Shown piece after piece: positions 23,058 through 29,432 of a DNA stretch of 29,809 nt. The notes beneath the pieces are model-generated. The model was not told the origin of the DNA and ran no database searches. It worked only from the letters and a program-made list of their open reading frames with translations. This DNA is from a virus: positions 1 to 29,809 of the IMG/VR virus record IMGVR_UViG_3300050821_005779; one strand, written 5' to 3'. Each line of letters begins with the position of its first letter. The stretch's first letter is position 1. The position numbers and the translations under genes were made by a program.

Positions 23058-23363
23058 TCAGGAACGCAGGTCCCCGCTACCGATCAGGGTGGCCGCCTGG
23101 ATCAGCCGGGCCGCGCCGTGGGCCCTGATCGAGCCGGCCACGTCGCCAGCGGCGTACCGGCTGGCGCTGATGTCGGCCCACAGGCCCACGATGTCCTCGC
23201 GCTGGTCGGTGACCCCGGCCTCCTCGGCCGCCAGCCCCTCGGCCTGCTCGGCCTTCTCGCGCAGCTCGGCCACGTAGTCCCGGACCCACTTCGGCTGCCT
23301 GGCCAGGTCGTAGTCCTTGTCGCCGACCCGCACGACGTCGGGCTCGGGCTTGTCCTTGGCCAT
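23058..23363 (-). CDS. Hypothetical protein, 101 aa
   Basis: Acidic and mainly helical (VAELREKAEQAEGLAAEEAGV), with a small N-terminal beta part (VVRVGDKDYDLA). No domain recognised. Start overlaps the previous stop (TAATG). Last gene of the small operon 24427-23058, before the hairpin-controlled gene. Confidence 0.7.
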   Translation of the reverse strand: MAKDKPEPDVVRVGDKDYDLARQPKWVRDYVAELREKAEQAEGLAAEEAGVTDQREDIVGLWADISASRYAAGDVAGSIRAHGAARLIQAATLIGSGDLRS

Positions 23364-23578
23364 TACCGCACCACCTTCCAGTGGGACTCGAACACGAACC
23401 GGTTGACGGACAGGGGGAGGACGGCCAGCTGGGTTACGCCGTTGAACTCGACCAGGAGCTGGCCGTCCTTGAGGGTGACGTCGAACGAGCCGTCCACCTG
23501 GGGCCCGTTGAACCGGATGGTCTGGCCGTCGGGGATGGCCAGTGTGCCGTCTTCCTGGGTGCCGTAGCCGTCATCCAT
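23363..23578 (-). CDS. Hypothetical beta-rich small protein
   Basis: Predicted 71 aa, ATG 23578 after AGGAGG at 5 nt and overlapping the preceding stop (TGATG). The sequence alternates as in a small beta sandwich (GQTIRFNG, GSFDVTLKDGQLLVEFNG, NRFVFESHWKVV). Function not recognised. Confidence 0.68.
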   Translation of the reverse strand: MDDGYGTQEDGTLAIPDGQTIRFNGPQVDGSFDVTLKDGQLLVEFNGVTQLAVLPLSVNRFVFESHWKVVR

Positions 23579-24027
23579 CAGGCCCTCCTGGTCAGATCTT
23601 CGATACGGGCATCCACACGGTCCCGGAGGACGCGGAGGTCGGCCAGCCGCCACTCGGAGCTGGTGGTGCCGTGGCCGTTGCTGGTCACCAGGGCGGTGTC
23701 GCCCGGGGTCCAGTCGCTCTCGGTGAACCGGATGTCGGTGTACCGCGGCTGCTCCTGGGCGTGCCGCCAGAGGATGGCCGCGATGGCGGTCTCGTAGGTC
23801 ACGTCACCGGTCAGCTGCTCGTCCGACGGGGTGTAGGTGGCCGGGTGCTTGGCGTCCCAGGCGAAGTACCGCTCGGGGTCCTTGGAGACCTGGAACGCCC
23901 GGCCGATCACGGTGCCCTCGGGCGTGCGGACGTTGGTGTATCCGTTGGAGTAGGTCAGGGTGGCCACGATCTCGCCGTCCCGGCGGACGGTGTGGCCCCG
24001 GATGTCGAGGACGGACTCGGTGGTCAT
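23578..24027 (-). CDS. Hypothetical protein, 149 aa
   Basis: ATG 24027 overlaps the previous stop (ATGA) and has GGAG 7 nt upstream. N-terminal beta segments (VLDIRGHTVRRDGEIVATLTY) are followed by a helix-rich region. No motif recognised. Part of the tightly coupled five-gene unit starting at 24427. Confidence 0.7.
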   Translation of the reverse strand: MTTESVLDIRGHTVRRDGEIVATLTYSNGYTNVRTPEGTVIGRAFQVSKDPERYFAWDAKHPATYTPSDEQLTGDVTYETAIAAILWRHAQEQPRYTDIRFTESDWTPGDTALVTSNGHGTTSSEWRLADLRVLRDRVDARIEDLTRRA

Positions 24028-24230
24028 GAGGATGCTCCGATCAGCTGGGCGGTCTTGGGGACAAAACGGCCGTCCGGGGTCCGGAACGGCAGTTCGGCAG
24101 GGATGACCCCGCAGCTCGGGCACAGGCGGGTCTTGCCGCCGCGGTTCTTGATCCGGCGCTCCTCGTAGCGGTCGCCGGGCCAGGTGCGGGCCAGGTGCCA
24201 GCCGATGTTCTGCTCGGCCAGCACGGCCAT
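24024..24230 (-). CDS. Small putative zinc-binding protein
   Basis: Predicted 68 aa from ATG 24230 (TGATG overlap with the gene before). It has an Arg-rich patch (RYEERRIKNRGGKTR) and one CPSCG motif; H15 could be a third ligand. May bind nucleic acid; too short to assign. Confidence 0.6.
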   Translation of the reverse strand: MAVLAEQNIGWHLARTWPGDRYEERRIKNRGGKTRLCPSCGVIPAELPFRTPDGRFVPKTAQLIGASS

Positions 24231-24427
24231 CAGGCGGGCCCCGTTGCCGGGCAGTCCTCGTCGTAGTGACGGTCCTTGGGGTCGTGCGACTCGCGGCAAG
24301 GCGCAGCCGGGCAGGCCGGCTGCAGCGGGATCCGGACGATCACGAACAGCTGCGGGGCGGGCGCGTCGCGGTCGTCGATAACCTCCTGCAGGCCCTCGCG
24401 TGCGATGTCCTGGTCGTTCTCGTACAT
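24230..24427 (-). CDS. Small hypothetical protein with Cys/His tail
   Basis: Predicted 65 aa with AGGAGGA 6 nt before ATG 24427. N-terminal acidic helix (MYENDQDIAREGLQEVIDD), a beta strand (LFVIVRIP) and a C-terminal part with three Cys and two His (CPAAPCRESHDPKDRHYDEDC). First gene after element copy 4. Function unknown. Confidence 0.65.
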   Translation of the reverse strand: MYENDQDIAREGLQEVIDDRDAPAPQLFVIVRIPLQPACPAAPCRESHDPKDRHYDEDCPATGPA

Positions 24428-24464
24428 GGCGTCCTCCTCGCTGCGATGATTCCCTGCACCACTG

Positions 24465-24493
24465 ACATTAGCAAGAAAAGCTGTAATGCGCAA
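24465..24493 (-). promoter_or_regulatory. Promoter with 18-bp element, copy 4
   Basis: Minus strand: -35 TTGCGC (24493-24488), 17-bp spacer, -10 TAATGT (24470-24465), with the exact core at 24485-24468. It begins 6 bp after the terminator hairpin of the gene upstream and drives the unit starting at 24427. Confidence 0.75.
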
Positions 24494-24499
24494 CAGGAA

Positions 24500-24527
24500 A
24501 CCCCGGGCCCGCTGAGAGGCCCGGGGT
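24500..24527 (-). terminator. Intrinsic terminator of the 25657-24540 unit
   Basis: Ten-bp GC stem (24500-24509 with 24518-24527), 8-nt loop, followed in the minus-strand transcript by UUUCCU. Sits 12 nt after the stop codon at 24540. Confidence 0.72.
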
Positions 24528-24539
24528 CCTAGGGACTGG

Positions 24540-25103
24540 TCAGTGGCGGCGGCGGGCGGACCGGTAGAGGCTGACCTGGGCCGCCAGCTCCCGGCGGTCG
24601 GCGGAGTCGGCCTCGGCCCGGGGCATCCAGTGCTCCCCGAAGCCTTCGGGGTCCCAGCCTTCAACGCCCGCCCGGTGCGGGCAGTCTTCCGGCGTGAACA
24701 GCACGACCCAGTAGCCGGCCGGGATCGAGTACGAGCCGCGGCGCCCGCCGAAGTTCAGCCGCCCCGGGTCGGCGGACCAGCTGGCGCTCTCGGCGTGATC
24801 CTGCAGCCAGCCGACGATGACCTGGTGGTTGTTCTCGGTGACCTGGACGGCCCACGCCAGCTGGCGCGTGCCGTTGACGTAGGGCACCCGGGAGGCGAAC
24901 CGGGCGGCCGGGCCCGGGTCGGCCTCTGCGGGCCGGTCAGCTTCCGGCAGCGGGGCGATAGTGGCGATCCGCACGCCGTCCAGGGTCAGGTAGGCGGTCT
25001 GGCCGGCGTCCCGGGCCTGCTCGGCCGCGGTCAGGATGGCGTCGGTCTCGTCGTGGTCGAACCGGCCGCCCATGGCCATGTCGATAGCGATCTCGGTGCT
25101 CAT
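24540..25103 (-). CDS. Hypothetical protein, 187 aa
   Basis: ATG 25103 with GAGGAGA 7 nt upstream, overlapping the previous stop (ATGA). Two parts: a small N-terminal region with a helix and strand pair (DAILTAAEQARDAG, TAYLTLDGVRIATI), then a mixed C-terminal region ending in a basic helix (YRSARRRH). SYSIPAGYWVVLFTPEDCPHRAG is a hydrophobic core segment. No family recognised. Confidence 0.7.
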   Translation of the reverse strand: MSTEIAIDMAMGGRFDHDETDAILTAAEQARDAGQTAYLTLDGVRIATIAPLPEADRPAEADPGPAARFASRVPYVNGTRQLAWAVQVTENNHQVIVGWLQDHAESASWSADPGRLNFGGRRGSYSIPAGYWVVLFTPEDCPHRAGVEGWDPEGFGEHWMPRAEADSADRRELAAQVSLYRSARRRH

Positions 25104-25657
25104 CGGGCGATCTCCTCGGGCTCGGCGGTCACGGTCAGTCCGTAGGCGCTGATCTCGCTGGCCGCGATGTCATCCAGGAACGGGGTCAGGCCGGAGTACT
25201 GATCGGCCTGGCCGGTGCCATCTTCGGTGAAGTAACCGCCGATGGCGTACAGGATCTGAGCACGCTTGCCGCGGTCGTCAGCGTCGGCAGCACGGGCCAG
25301 GTCGCCAAATTCGCCGGCCAGGTTGCTGATGATTCCCAGGTGACCGCTCGGGTCCAGCAGAACCAGGCCGTGCTCGGTGGCCGCGATGGCCAGGCAAAGC
25401 CAGCGGACCTGGTGCCATTTGGTGACGGCTTCCCTGCGCACGCAGCTGTCCGGGTTCAGGGACTCGACGTAGATCAGGGTGGCCAGCCGGTCGGCTGCTG
25501 CCGCCATCTCGGTCAGGGCCTCGTAGCGCTCGGACGGGAACGTGGCTTCGCCCAGTTCGCGCAGGGCCTCGTTGTACCTCTCCTCGTAGGTGGGCGACTC
25601 GATCAGGGTGCGGCTGCGGAACAGTCCGGTGATCTCGGTGATGGACGGGAGACGCAT
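25100..25657 (-). CDS. Hypothetical helical protein, 185 aa
   Basis: ATG 25657 with GGAAGG upstream. Helix-rich, with regular charged heptads (EERYNEALRELGEA, ALTEMAAAADRLATLIYVE). No catalytic motif; WHQVRWLCLAIAATEHGLVLL is a hydrophobic core rather than a membrane span. First gene behind element copy 5 and coupled to the 187-aa gene. Confidence 0.7.
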   Translation of the reverse strand: MRLPSITEITGLFRSRTLIESPTYEERYNEALRELGEATFPSERYEALTEMAAAADRLATLIYVESLNPDSCVRREAVTKWHQVRWLCLAIAATEHGLVLLDPSGHLGIISNLAGEFGDLARAADADDRGKRAQILYAIGGYFTEDGTGQADQYSGLTPFLDDIAASEISAYGLTVTAEPEEIAR

Positions 25658-25694
25658 GGCGGCGGGCCTTCCTGGTCGGGAGTACGTAGGATCA

Positions 25695-25722
25695 ACATTA
25701 GCAAGAAAAGCTGTATTGTCAA
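25695..25722 (-). promoter_or_regulatory. Strong promoter with 18-bp element, copy 5
   Basis: Minus strand: consensus -35 TTGACA (25722-25717), 16-bp spacer, -10 TAATGT (25700-25695), exact core at 25715-25698. The -35 overlaps the end of the preceding terminator palindrome. Confidence 0.82.
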
Positions 25723-25752
25723 CAGCCCCGGACTGCAGTCCGGGGCTGTTGA
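25719..25752. terminator. Perfect 34-nt palindrome, terminator of the 68-aa gene
   Basis: An uninterrupted palindrome centred on CTGCAG, 17 bp per arm, with GC-rich middle. It begins 8 nt after the stop at 25760. In RNA it forms a long hairpin; its left edge contains the -35 of the next promoter. Confidence 0.7.
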
Positions 25753-25759
25753 TAGGTCA

Positions 25760-25966
25760 TCATTCAGCTGGGTTACGGATCTCGAACCGAGCGTTCGCCG
25801 AGAACACGCGCTCCTGGCCGTCTGCCCGGGTGATAGCCACGCGCCCGTGCAACCGCGGGATCGCCTGCGTAACGGTCTGGTAGTCCAGCCAGTACTCGTA
25901 CGGTGCGTACTTGCGAATGACGTCCCCGACCTTGATCTTGCTGGCGGTTTTGGTGTTGCGTTCCAC
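25760..25966 (-). CDS. Small hypothetical protein, 68 aa
   Basis: GTG start at 25966 with AAGGAGC 5 nt upstream. A basic N-terminus (MERNTKTASKIKVGDVIRKY) leads into beta-type segments (RVAITRADGQERVFSANARFEI), like a small SH3/OB-type barrel. A single-gene unit with its own promoter (copy 6) and terminator. Possibly nucleic-acid binding; unassigned. Confidence 0.68.
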   Translation of the reverse strand: MERNTKTASKIKVGDVIRKYAPYEYWLDYQTVTQAIPRLHGRVAITRADGQERVFSANARFEIRNPAE

Positions 25967-25996
25967 GGTCGCTCCTTAGTACGTTGACTAACTTCA

Positions 25997-26024
25997 ACAT
26001 TAGCAAGAAAAGCTGTATTGTCAA
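25997..26024 (-). promoter_or_regulatory. Strong promoter with 18-bp element, copy 6
   Basis: Minus strand: TTGACA (26024-26019), 16-bp spacer, TAATGT (26002-25997), core at 26017-26000. Identical across all 28 positions to copy 5, while the DNA on both sides differs. Confidence 0.82.
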
Positions 26025-26036
26025 CAGACCGGGAAA

Positions 26037-26063
26037 AGCCCCGGCCCACTGGGGACCGGGGCT
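26037..26063 (-). terminator. Intrinsic terminator of the 29077-26074 unit
   Basis: AGCCCCGG (26037-26044) pairs with CCGGGGCT (26056-26063); the minus-strand transcript continues with UUUUCCC. Located 10 nt after the stop at 26074. Confidence 0.75.
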
Positions 26064-26073
26064 CCTCCTGCGG

Positions 26074-27933
26074 TCAGCCGTTGGGGTTGTTGGACACGTC
26101 CCACGCCTGCTCGTTGGTGCGGGGCTCCCGCTGGCGGGCCAGGTCGTGCTCGTGCGCGGCCTCGTAGATGCCGATGCCCTCCCTGGAGTGCTCGGCCATC
26201 TGGTGCAGCTGGGTCAGCAGCGACTCGTAGTGGTCGGCCACGGCCGGCTCCAGCGGGTACTCCTCGCGGAGCCGGGTGATCATGGCCTGCAGCGCGTTGC
26301 CCTGCTCGGTGAAGAACTCCGGCAGGTCGTTGAGCCAGTCGCCGACCGGCGCCATGTGCTCGGGGTCGTAGCTGCCGATGGCCTCCTGGACCGCTTCGGT
26401 GGCCTGGGCGATGGGGCTATGCATGGTGCTGGTACCTCCAGGGTGATAGGCGGGCCCGCGACCGGCTGGCGGCGGGTCCTGGGTCTGGCTGTGCGGTGCC
26501 GGGTCCGGCATCCGCGGGCCGGTGGTGTTCTGGCCGGTGCCGGCCGGGGTGCCGCCGCCCAGGGGCTGGGTGGGCTGGCGGACGTAGTAGCGGAACGGTG
26601 CCCGCTGCTGCTTGCGCCGCCACGGCCGCCAGGACTTCGCGCGGGACCAGGCCCGGCGGTGCCAGCGCGGCCGGTTCAGGGTGACCTTCGGCGCCGCGTG
26701 CGAGGCCGGGGTCGTCCTGGACCAGGGAGCCCAGCGGCGGTAGGTGGAGCGGGCCCGGCGGTAACGGGCCCCGGCCGCCCGGATCCACCGGTGGTTCTGC
26801 TTGCCGGTCGCCCGGGGGGTCCCGGGCTGAGCCTTGTGCCCCCGGGGTGGCGGGGCGTGCCGGGCCCTGGCCGCCTTCCGGGCCGCGGATTTGGCCTTGC
26901 CCTTCCGCCACGCCCAGCCGCCTGCAGCGGCGGCCCCGGCCAGCGGCAGGCCGAGCGTCCACCAGGCCGCCTTGCCCGCCCTCGACTTGGGCGACCACCG
27001 CTTCTTCGGGGTGCCCTTGGTGCCGGGCTTGCCGGTGGTGCCCGGACGGCTCCCGGTGCCGCTACCCTTGCCGCCGCTCGCGCCGCCAGGACGGCGGCCC
27101 CGGAACGGGATGAAGCGACGGCCTGGCCGGCGCCCGGCGTTGGCGTTGCCGCGCCGGCCCGTGCCGCCCTTGCCGGAACCGGCGGACTTGCGCCCGCCCG
27201 GCCCGGTGGTACGGGCGTTGCGCTTGCCGCCCAGGGGGTGGCGCAGCGAACGGGACCCGCGGCCCCTGGCCGTGCCGATCCCCTTACGCCGGCCCGTGCC
27301 GGGACCGGTGCCCTTGGCGCCGCCCTTACGGCCCAGGATGCCCCGGCGCGTGCCACCGGCCTTCGGGCCGCCTGTGCCACCCGTGCCGGTCTTGGACCGG
27401 CGCGCCAGGCCCTTACGTGCTGACGCGCCACCTTTCGCGCCACCGCGGCGCGCCAGGAACGAGCCAGCGCGCGTGCCACCGGCACGCCCGGCACGGCCGC
27501 CGGAAGCCATCGAGCCTTTGCGCCGCGTGCCAGACAGGCCCTTGCCTCCCGCCCCGGCACGGCCGCCACCGCGCCGGGACGAAAGGAGCCCTTTGCCGGG
27601 CATGCCCCGGCGCGCTCCGGCACCGGACGGCCCGAGCCGGCGCGTGCGCGTGGTCCGGGTCCGGCGTGTCCTGACCCGCTTGCCGGTCGAGCCGAAGTGC
27701 TTGCGCAGCCTCGGCAGGTACCGCAGCAGGAGAAACAGCAGGAACAGCGCGACCGCGGCGATCAGCACGACCACCAGGGCGCCGCCGCCCAGCTTATGGG
27801 CCAGCAGGGCGCCGCCGACGACCAGGAGCGCGAGCACCATGCCCACGCGCCTGAGCGTCGAGCCGCCGCTGCGGCCCTCCGGGGCACCCTCCGGAGACGA
27901 GGTGGTCTCCGGAGGGGCCTTGGTGTCAGCCAC
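26074..27933 (-). CDS. Membrane protein with long basic Gly/Arg/Lys-rich body (possible nested gene 26074-26424)
   Basis: Predicted 619 aa from a GTG at 27933, overlapping the DUF2637 gene by 8 nt. Two adjacent transmembrane helices (about residues 31-48 and 52-70) are followed by about 390 residues of low-complexity Arg/Lys/Gly/Thr sequence, with a hydrophobic AWWTLGLPLAGAAAAGGW near 320-340. A Trp/Arg-rich part and a Pro/Gly linker come next, then a helical acidic C-terminal domain. That domain begins at MHSPIAQ, ATG 26424, with GGAGGT 9 nt upstream, so it may also be made separately (116 aa). The basic body could bind DNA or RNA at the membrane. With the SpdB-like neighbour, a role in DNA transfer or spread is plausible, not proven. 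Confidence 0.75.
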   Translation of the reverse strand: MADTKAPPETTSSPEGAPEGRSGGSTLRRVGMVLALLVVGGALLAHKLGGGALVVVLIAAVALFLLFLLLRYLPRLRKHFGSTGKRVRTRRTRTTRTRRLGPSGAGARRGMPGKGLLSSRRGGGRAGAGGKGLSGTRRKGSMASGGRAGRAGGTRAGSFLARRGGAKGGASARKGLARRSKTGTGGTGGPKAGGTRRGILGRKGGAKGTGPGTGRRKGIGTARGRGSRSLRHPLGGKRNARTTGPGGRKSAGSGKGGTGRRGNANAGRRPGRRFIPFRGRRPGGASGGKGSGTGSRPGTTGKPGTKGTPKKRWSPKSRAGKAAWWTLGLPLAGAAAAGGWAWRKGKAKSAARKAARARHAPPPRGHKAQPGTPRATGKQNHRWIRAAGARYRRARSTYRRWAPWSRTTPASHAAPKVTLNRPRWHRRAWSRAKSWRPWRRKQQRAPFRYYVRQPTQPLGGGTPAGTGQNTTGPRMPDPAPHSQTQDPPPAGRGPAYHPGGTSTMHSPIAQATEAVQEAIGSYDPEHMAPVGDWLNDLPEFFTEQGNALQAMITRLREEYPLEPAVADHYESLLTQLHQMAEHSREGIGIYEAAHEHDLARQREPRTNEQAWDVSNNPNG

Positions 27934-29077
27934 TCATTTCACCTCCACCTGGCAGCGTCGAGGCCGGGCGTGCGATGAGCTGCGCCTGGTCCGGGCGGGG
28001 CTGCCGGGGCTGGGCCGGGAGCTGGGGTGCCCCGGCCGGGTCTGTGTCCTGGGCGGGGATGCCCAGCGATTCGAGGTCCAGGCGGGCCTGGTCGGTGATC
28101 CGCTCGTCATAGAGGTTCTTGGCCAGGCGCCGTTGGTCGGACTCGCTGTCCAGCTCGCGGGCAATGGCGCGCTTAGTGGGCAGCTCGTTGATCGGGAAGC
28201 CAGCCAGCCATTTCCTCACCTCGTCAATGCGCTCCTGCGGGGGGCGCTTGGAATTGCCGGCCGAAAAGGACGCCGCCGCGGAAAGATGCGCCTCCGAGGT
28301 CGGGCCCGGGGCGGGAGCCGCTGGCACGGCCGGCTCTGGCACGCCTGGCACGGGCTGCGCCGGCACAGGTGCCACTGGCACGGCCTCGATCGCTGGCACG
28401 TCCGGCTGCGCCACCGCTGGCACGGGCTCGGGGACTGGCACGGCCTGCGGCGCGCCAGGGAGCGTACCGCGCGCCGGCCCGGCTGGCACGAGGGTGCCCC
28501 AGCCGCGGTCCTCGAACGCGCCGATGGCGCGCTGCGGGTCGGTCTCGCCGACCCAGGTGGCGCGGAACATGACCTTGGCGGACCGGTACATGTGCCAGAG
28601 CCAGCGGGTCGCGCCGAGCCGGACCGCGTGCTCCTCGACCAGGCCGCGCTCCATCAGCTTGTCCCGGGAGGCCCGGCGGGTGTGGATACCCCACAGCCAG
28701 GGGGACAGCGCCGACATCAGGCCCAGCCCAACGGCCAGGGCGTTGGGGTGCCAGTCACGGGCGTAGTGGGAGTAGTTCATGGCGCCGATGACCAGGGCGA
28801 ACAGGTACGCGGCCAGCTTGAGCCGGGACGCGGAGTCGTTGGCCAGCTGCGCCAGGTGCGCGTGCCAGGCCAGGTAGACGGCGACCGACTCGACGGCGAC
28901 CGAGAACAGGACCTGACCTGGGATGATCCATGGCACGTGCTGGAGCGTCCAGGCGAACTGCCCGATGAACGCGGTGCTGTTGACCAGCACGATTGGCACG
29001 GCCGCGGCGGTGGTCTTGGCGATGGCACGGGTAACCGGAGCGTTGTACCAGTGCGACGTGGCGGCGTCGTCGGACAT
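27926..29077 (-). CDS. DUF2637 / SpdB-like membrane protein
   Basis: Predicted 383 aa, SD AAGGAGGAG. The N-terminal 150 residues hold about four hydrophobic segments in the DUF2637 pattern: NSTAFIGQFAWTLQ, GQVLFSVAVESVAVYLAWHAH, YLFALVIGAMNYSHY, and LSPWLWGIHTRRASRDKL. DUF2637 occurs in Streptomyces plasmid spread (SpdB-type) proteins and related elements. A Pro/Val/Ala repeat linker (about 205-250) leads to a C-terminal region with PPQERIDEVRKWLAG and LPTKRAIARELDSESDQRRLAKNL, a helix-turn-helix-like DNA-binding segment. This layout joins membrane and DNA binding. It is first in the operon behind element copy 7. Confidence 0.78.
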   Translation of the reverse strand: MSDDAATSHWYNAPVTRAIAKTTAAAVPIVLVNSTAFIGQFAWTLQHVPWIIPGQVLFSVAVESVAVYLAWHAHLAQLANDSASRLKLAAYLFALVIGAMNYSHYARDWHPNALAVGLGLMSALSPWLWGIHTRRASRDKLMERGLVEEHAVRLGATRWLWHMYRSAKVMFRATWVGETDPQRAIGAFEDRGWGTLVPAGPARGTLPGAPQAVPVPEPVPAVAQPDVPAIEAVPVAPVPAQPVPGVPEPAVPAAPAPGPTSEAHLSAAASFSAGNSKRPPQERIDEVRKWLAGFPINELPTKRAIARELDSESDQRRLAKNLYDERITDQARLDLESLGIPAQDTDPAGAPQLPAQPRQPRPDQAQLIARPASTLPGGGEMSG

Positions 29078-29113
29078 CTGTCTCCTCCTTGCGTCTGCTG
29101 GGGTAATGGCTCT

Positions 29114-29142
29114 ACATTATCAAGAAAGCCTATATTCGTCCA
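29114..29142 (-). promoter_or_regulatory. Promoter of the DUF2637 operon with diverged element, copy 7
   Basis: Minus strand: TGGACG (29142-29137), 17-bp spacer, TAATGT (29119-29114). The core at 29134-29117 matches the 18-bp consensus at 14 positions, keeping TTTCTTG and TAA. Confidence 0.6.
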
Positions 29143-29224
29143 CCGTGACTGGCGGTTACAGATTCGGCGCGAAGCCATTTCCGGCCGCCCTGGAGGTGCA
29201 AGATCACAGTCACAAGCAATTGAC

Positions 29225-29240
29225 CTGCGCAAATGCGCAG
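29225..29240. repeat. Palindrome CTGCGC-AAAT-GCGCAG
   Basis: A perfect 6+4+6 inverted repeat in the divergent region, far from both promoters; a regulator site or small structured element. Confidence 0.45.
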
Positions 29241-29269
29241 ATGTGATCGGGGTCCTTGTGAGCAACGAA

Positions 29270-29287
29270 TAGATAGGTTTCTATCTA
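29270..29287. repeat. Inverted repeat AGATAG-GTTT-CTATCT
   Basis: A 7-bp stem (TAGATAG with CTATCTA) and 4-nt loop; AT-rich, unlike the surrounding DNA. Could be an operator or a helically unstable site. Confidence 0.45.
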
Positions 29288-29293
29288 ACAGAG

Positions 29294-29340
29294 GGTCACA
29301 GATCACGCCTCTCGGTCACACCGAAACCGGGCAGATCACA
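29294..29340. repeat. Three direct TCACA repeats at exact 20-bp spacing
   Basis: GGTCACA at 29294 and 29314 and GATCACA at 29334 are phased by 20 bp, about two helical turns. Further related heptamers are GATCACA at 29202, AGTCACA at 29208 and inverted TGTGATC at 29242. Phasing suggests cooperative binding on one DNA face: iterons or operators. Confidence 0.6.
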
Positions 29341-29362
29341 GCGTCTGGGCCGGCGCTCAGTG

Positions 29363-29388
29363 ACTGTTAGCAACAAAAACAGTAATCT
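29363..29388 (+). promoter_or_regulatory. Plus-strand promoter overlapped by element copy 8
   Basis: A -10 TAATCT (29383-29388) with AGTGAC about 18 bp upstream could start the plus-strand transcript about 40 nt before the GTG at 29433. The copy-8 core (29367-29384, three mismatches) lies between them in the opposite orientation, and ACTGTT/AACAGT (29363-29368 and 29378-29383) makes it an inverted repeat. Confidence 0.5.
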
Positions 29389-29432
29389 CGGTGTTACCCC
29401 CTTACCGGGGTTCACCTACAGGAGGAACGGAC

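Larger units (their letters stand above)
29078..29432. promoter_or_regulatory. Divergent intergenic control region (355 bp)
   Basis: No gene is seen here. It separates the minus-strand operon from the plus-strand gene and contains, left to right: element copy 7 with a -10 TAATGT; scattered TCACA motifs; a CTGCGC-AAAT-GCGCAG palindrome; an AGATAG-GTTT-CTATCT inverted repeat; three TCACA repeats spaced exactly 20 bp; and element copy 8 overlapping the plus-strand promoter. Its base composition is lower in GC than the genes. Confidence 0.75.

Noticed and set aside
24465-26024. CRISPR-like array made of the 18-bp repeats.
   Set aside because: Copies are hundreds of bases apart, separated by genes, and each has promoter hexamers; no regular spacers exist.
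28320-28480. Repeated TGGCAC motif, reminiscent of the -24 element of sigma-54 promoters.
   Set aside because: The repeats are codons of a Val-Pro-Ala linker in the DUF2637-like gene, and no TTGC at proper spacing recurs.
26834-29272. An 812-codon plus-strand open frame rich in Pro/Arg.
   Set aside because: It crosses two minus-strand genes and their control region, and its composition is that expected from reading low-complexity GC-rich DNA backwards.
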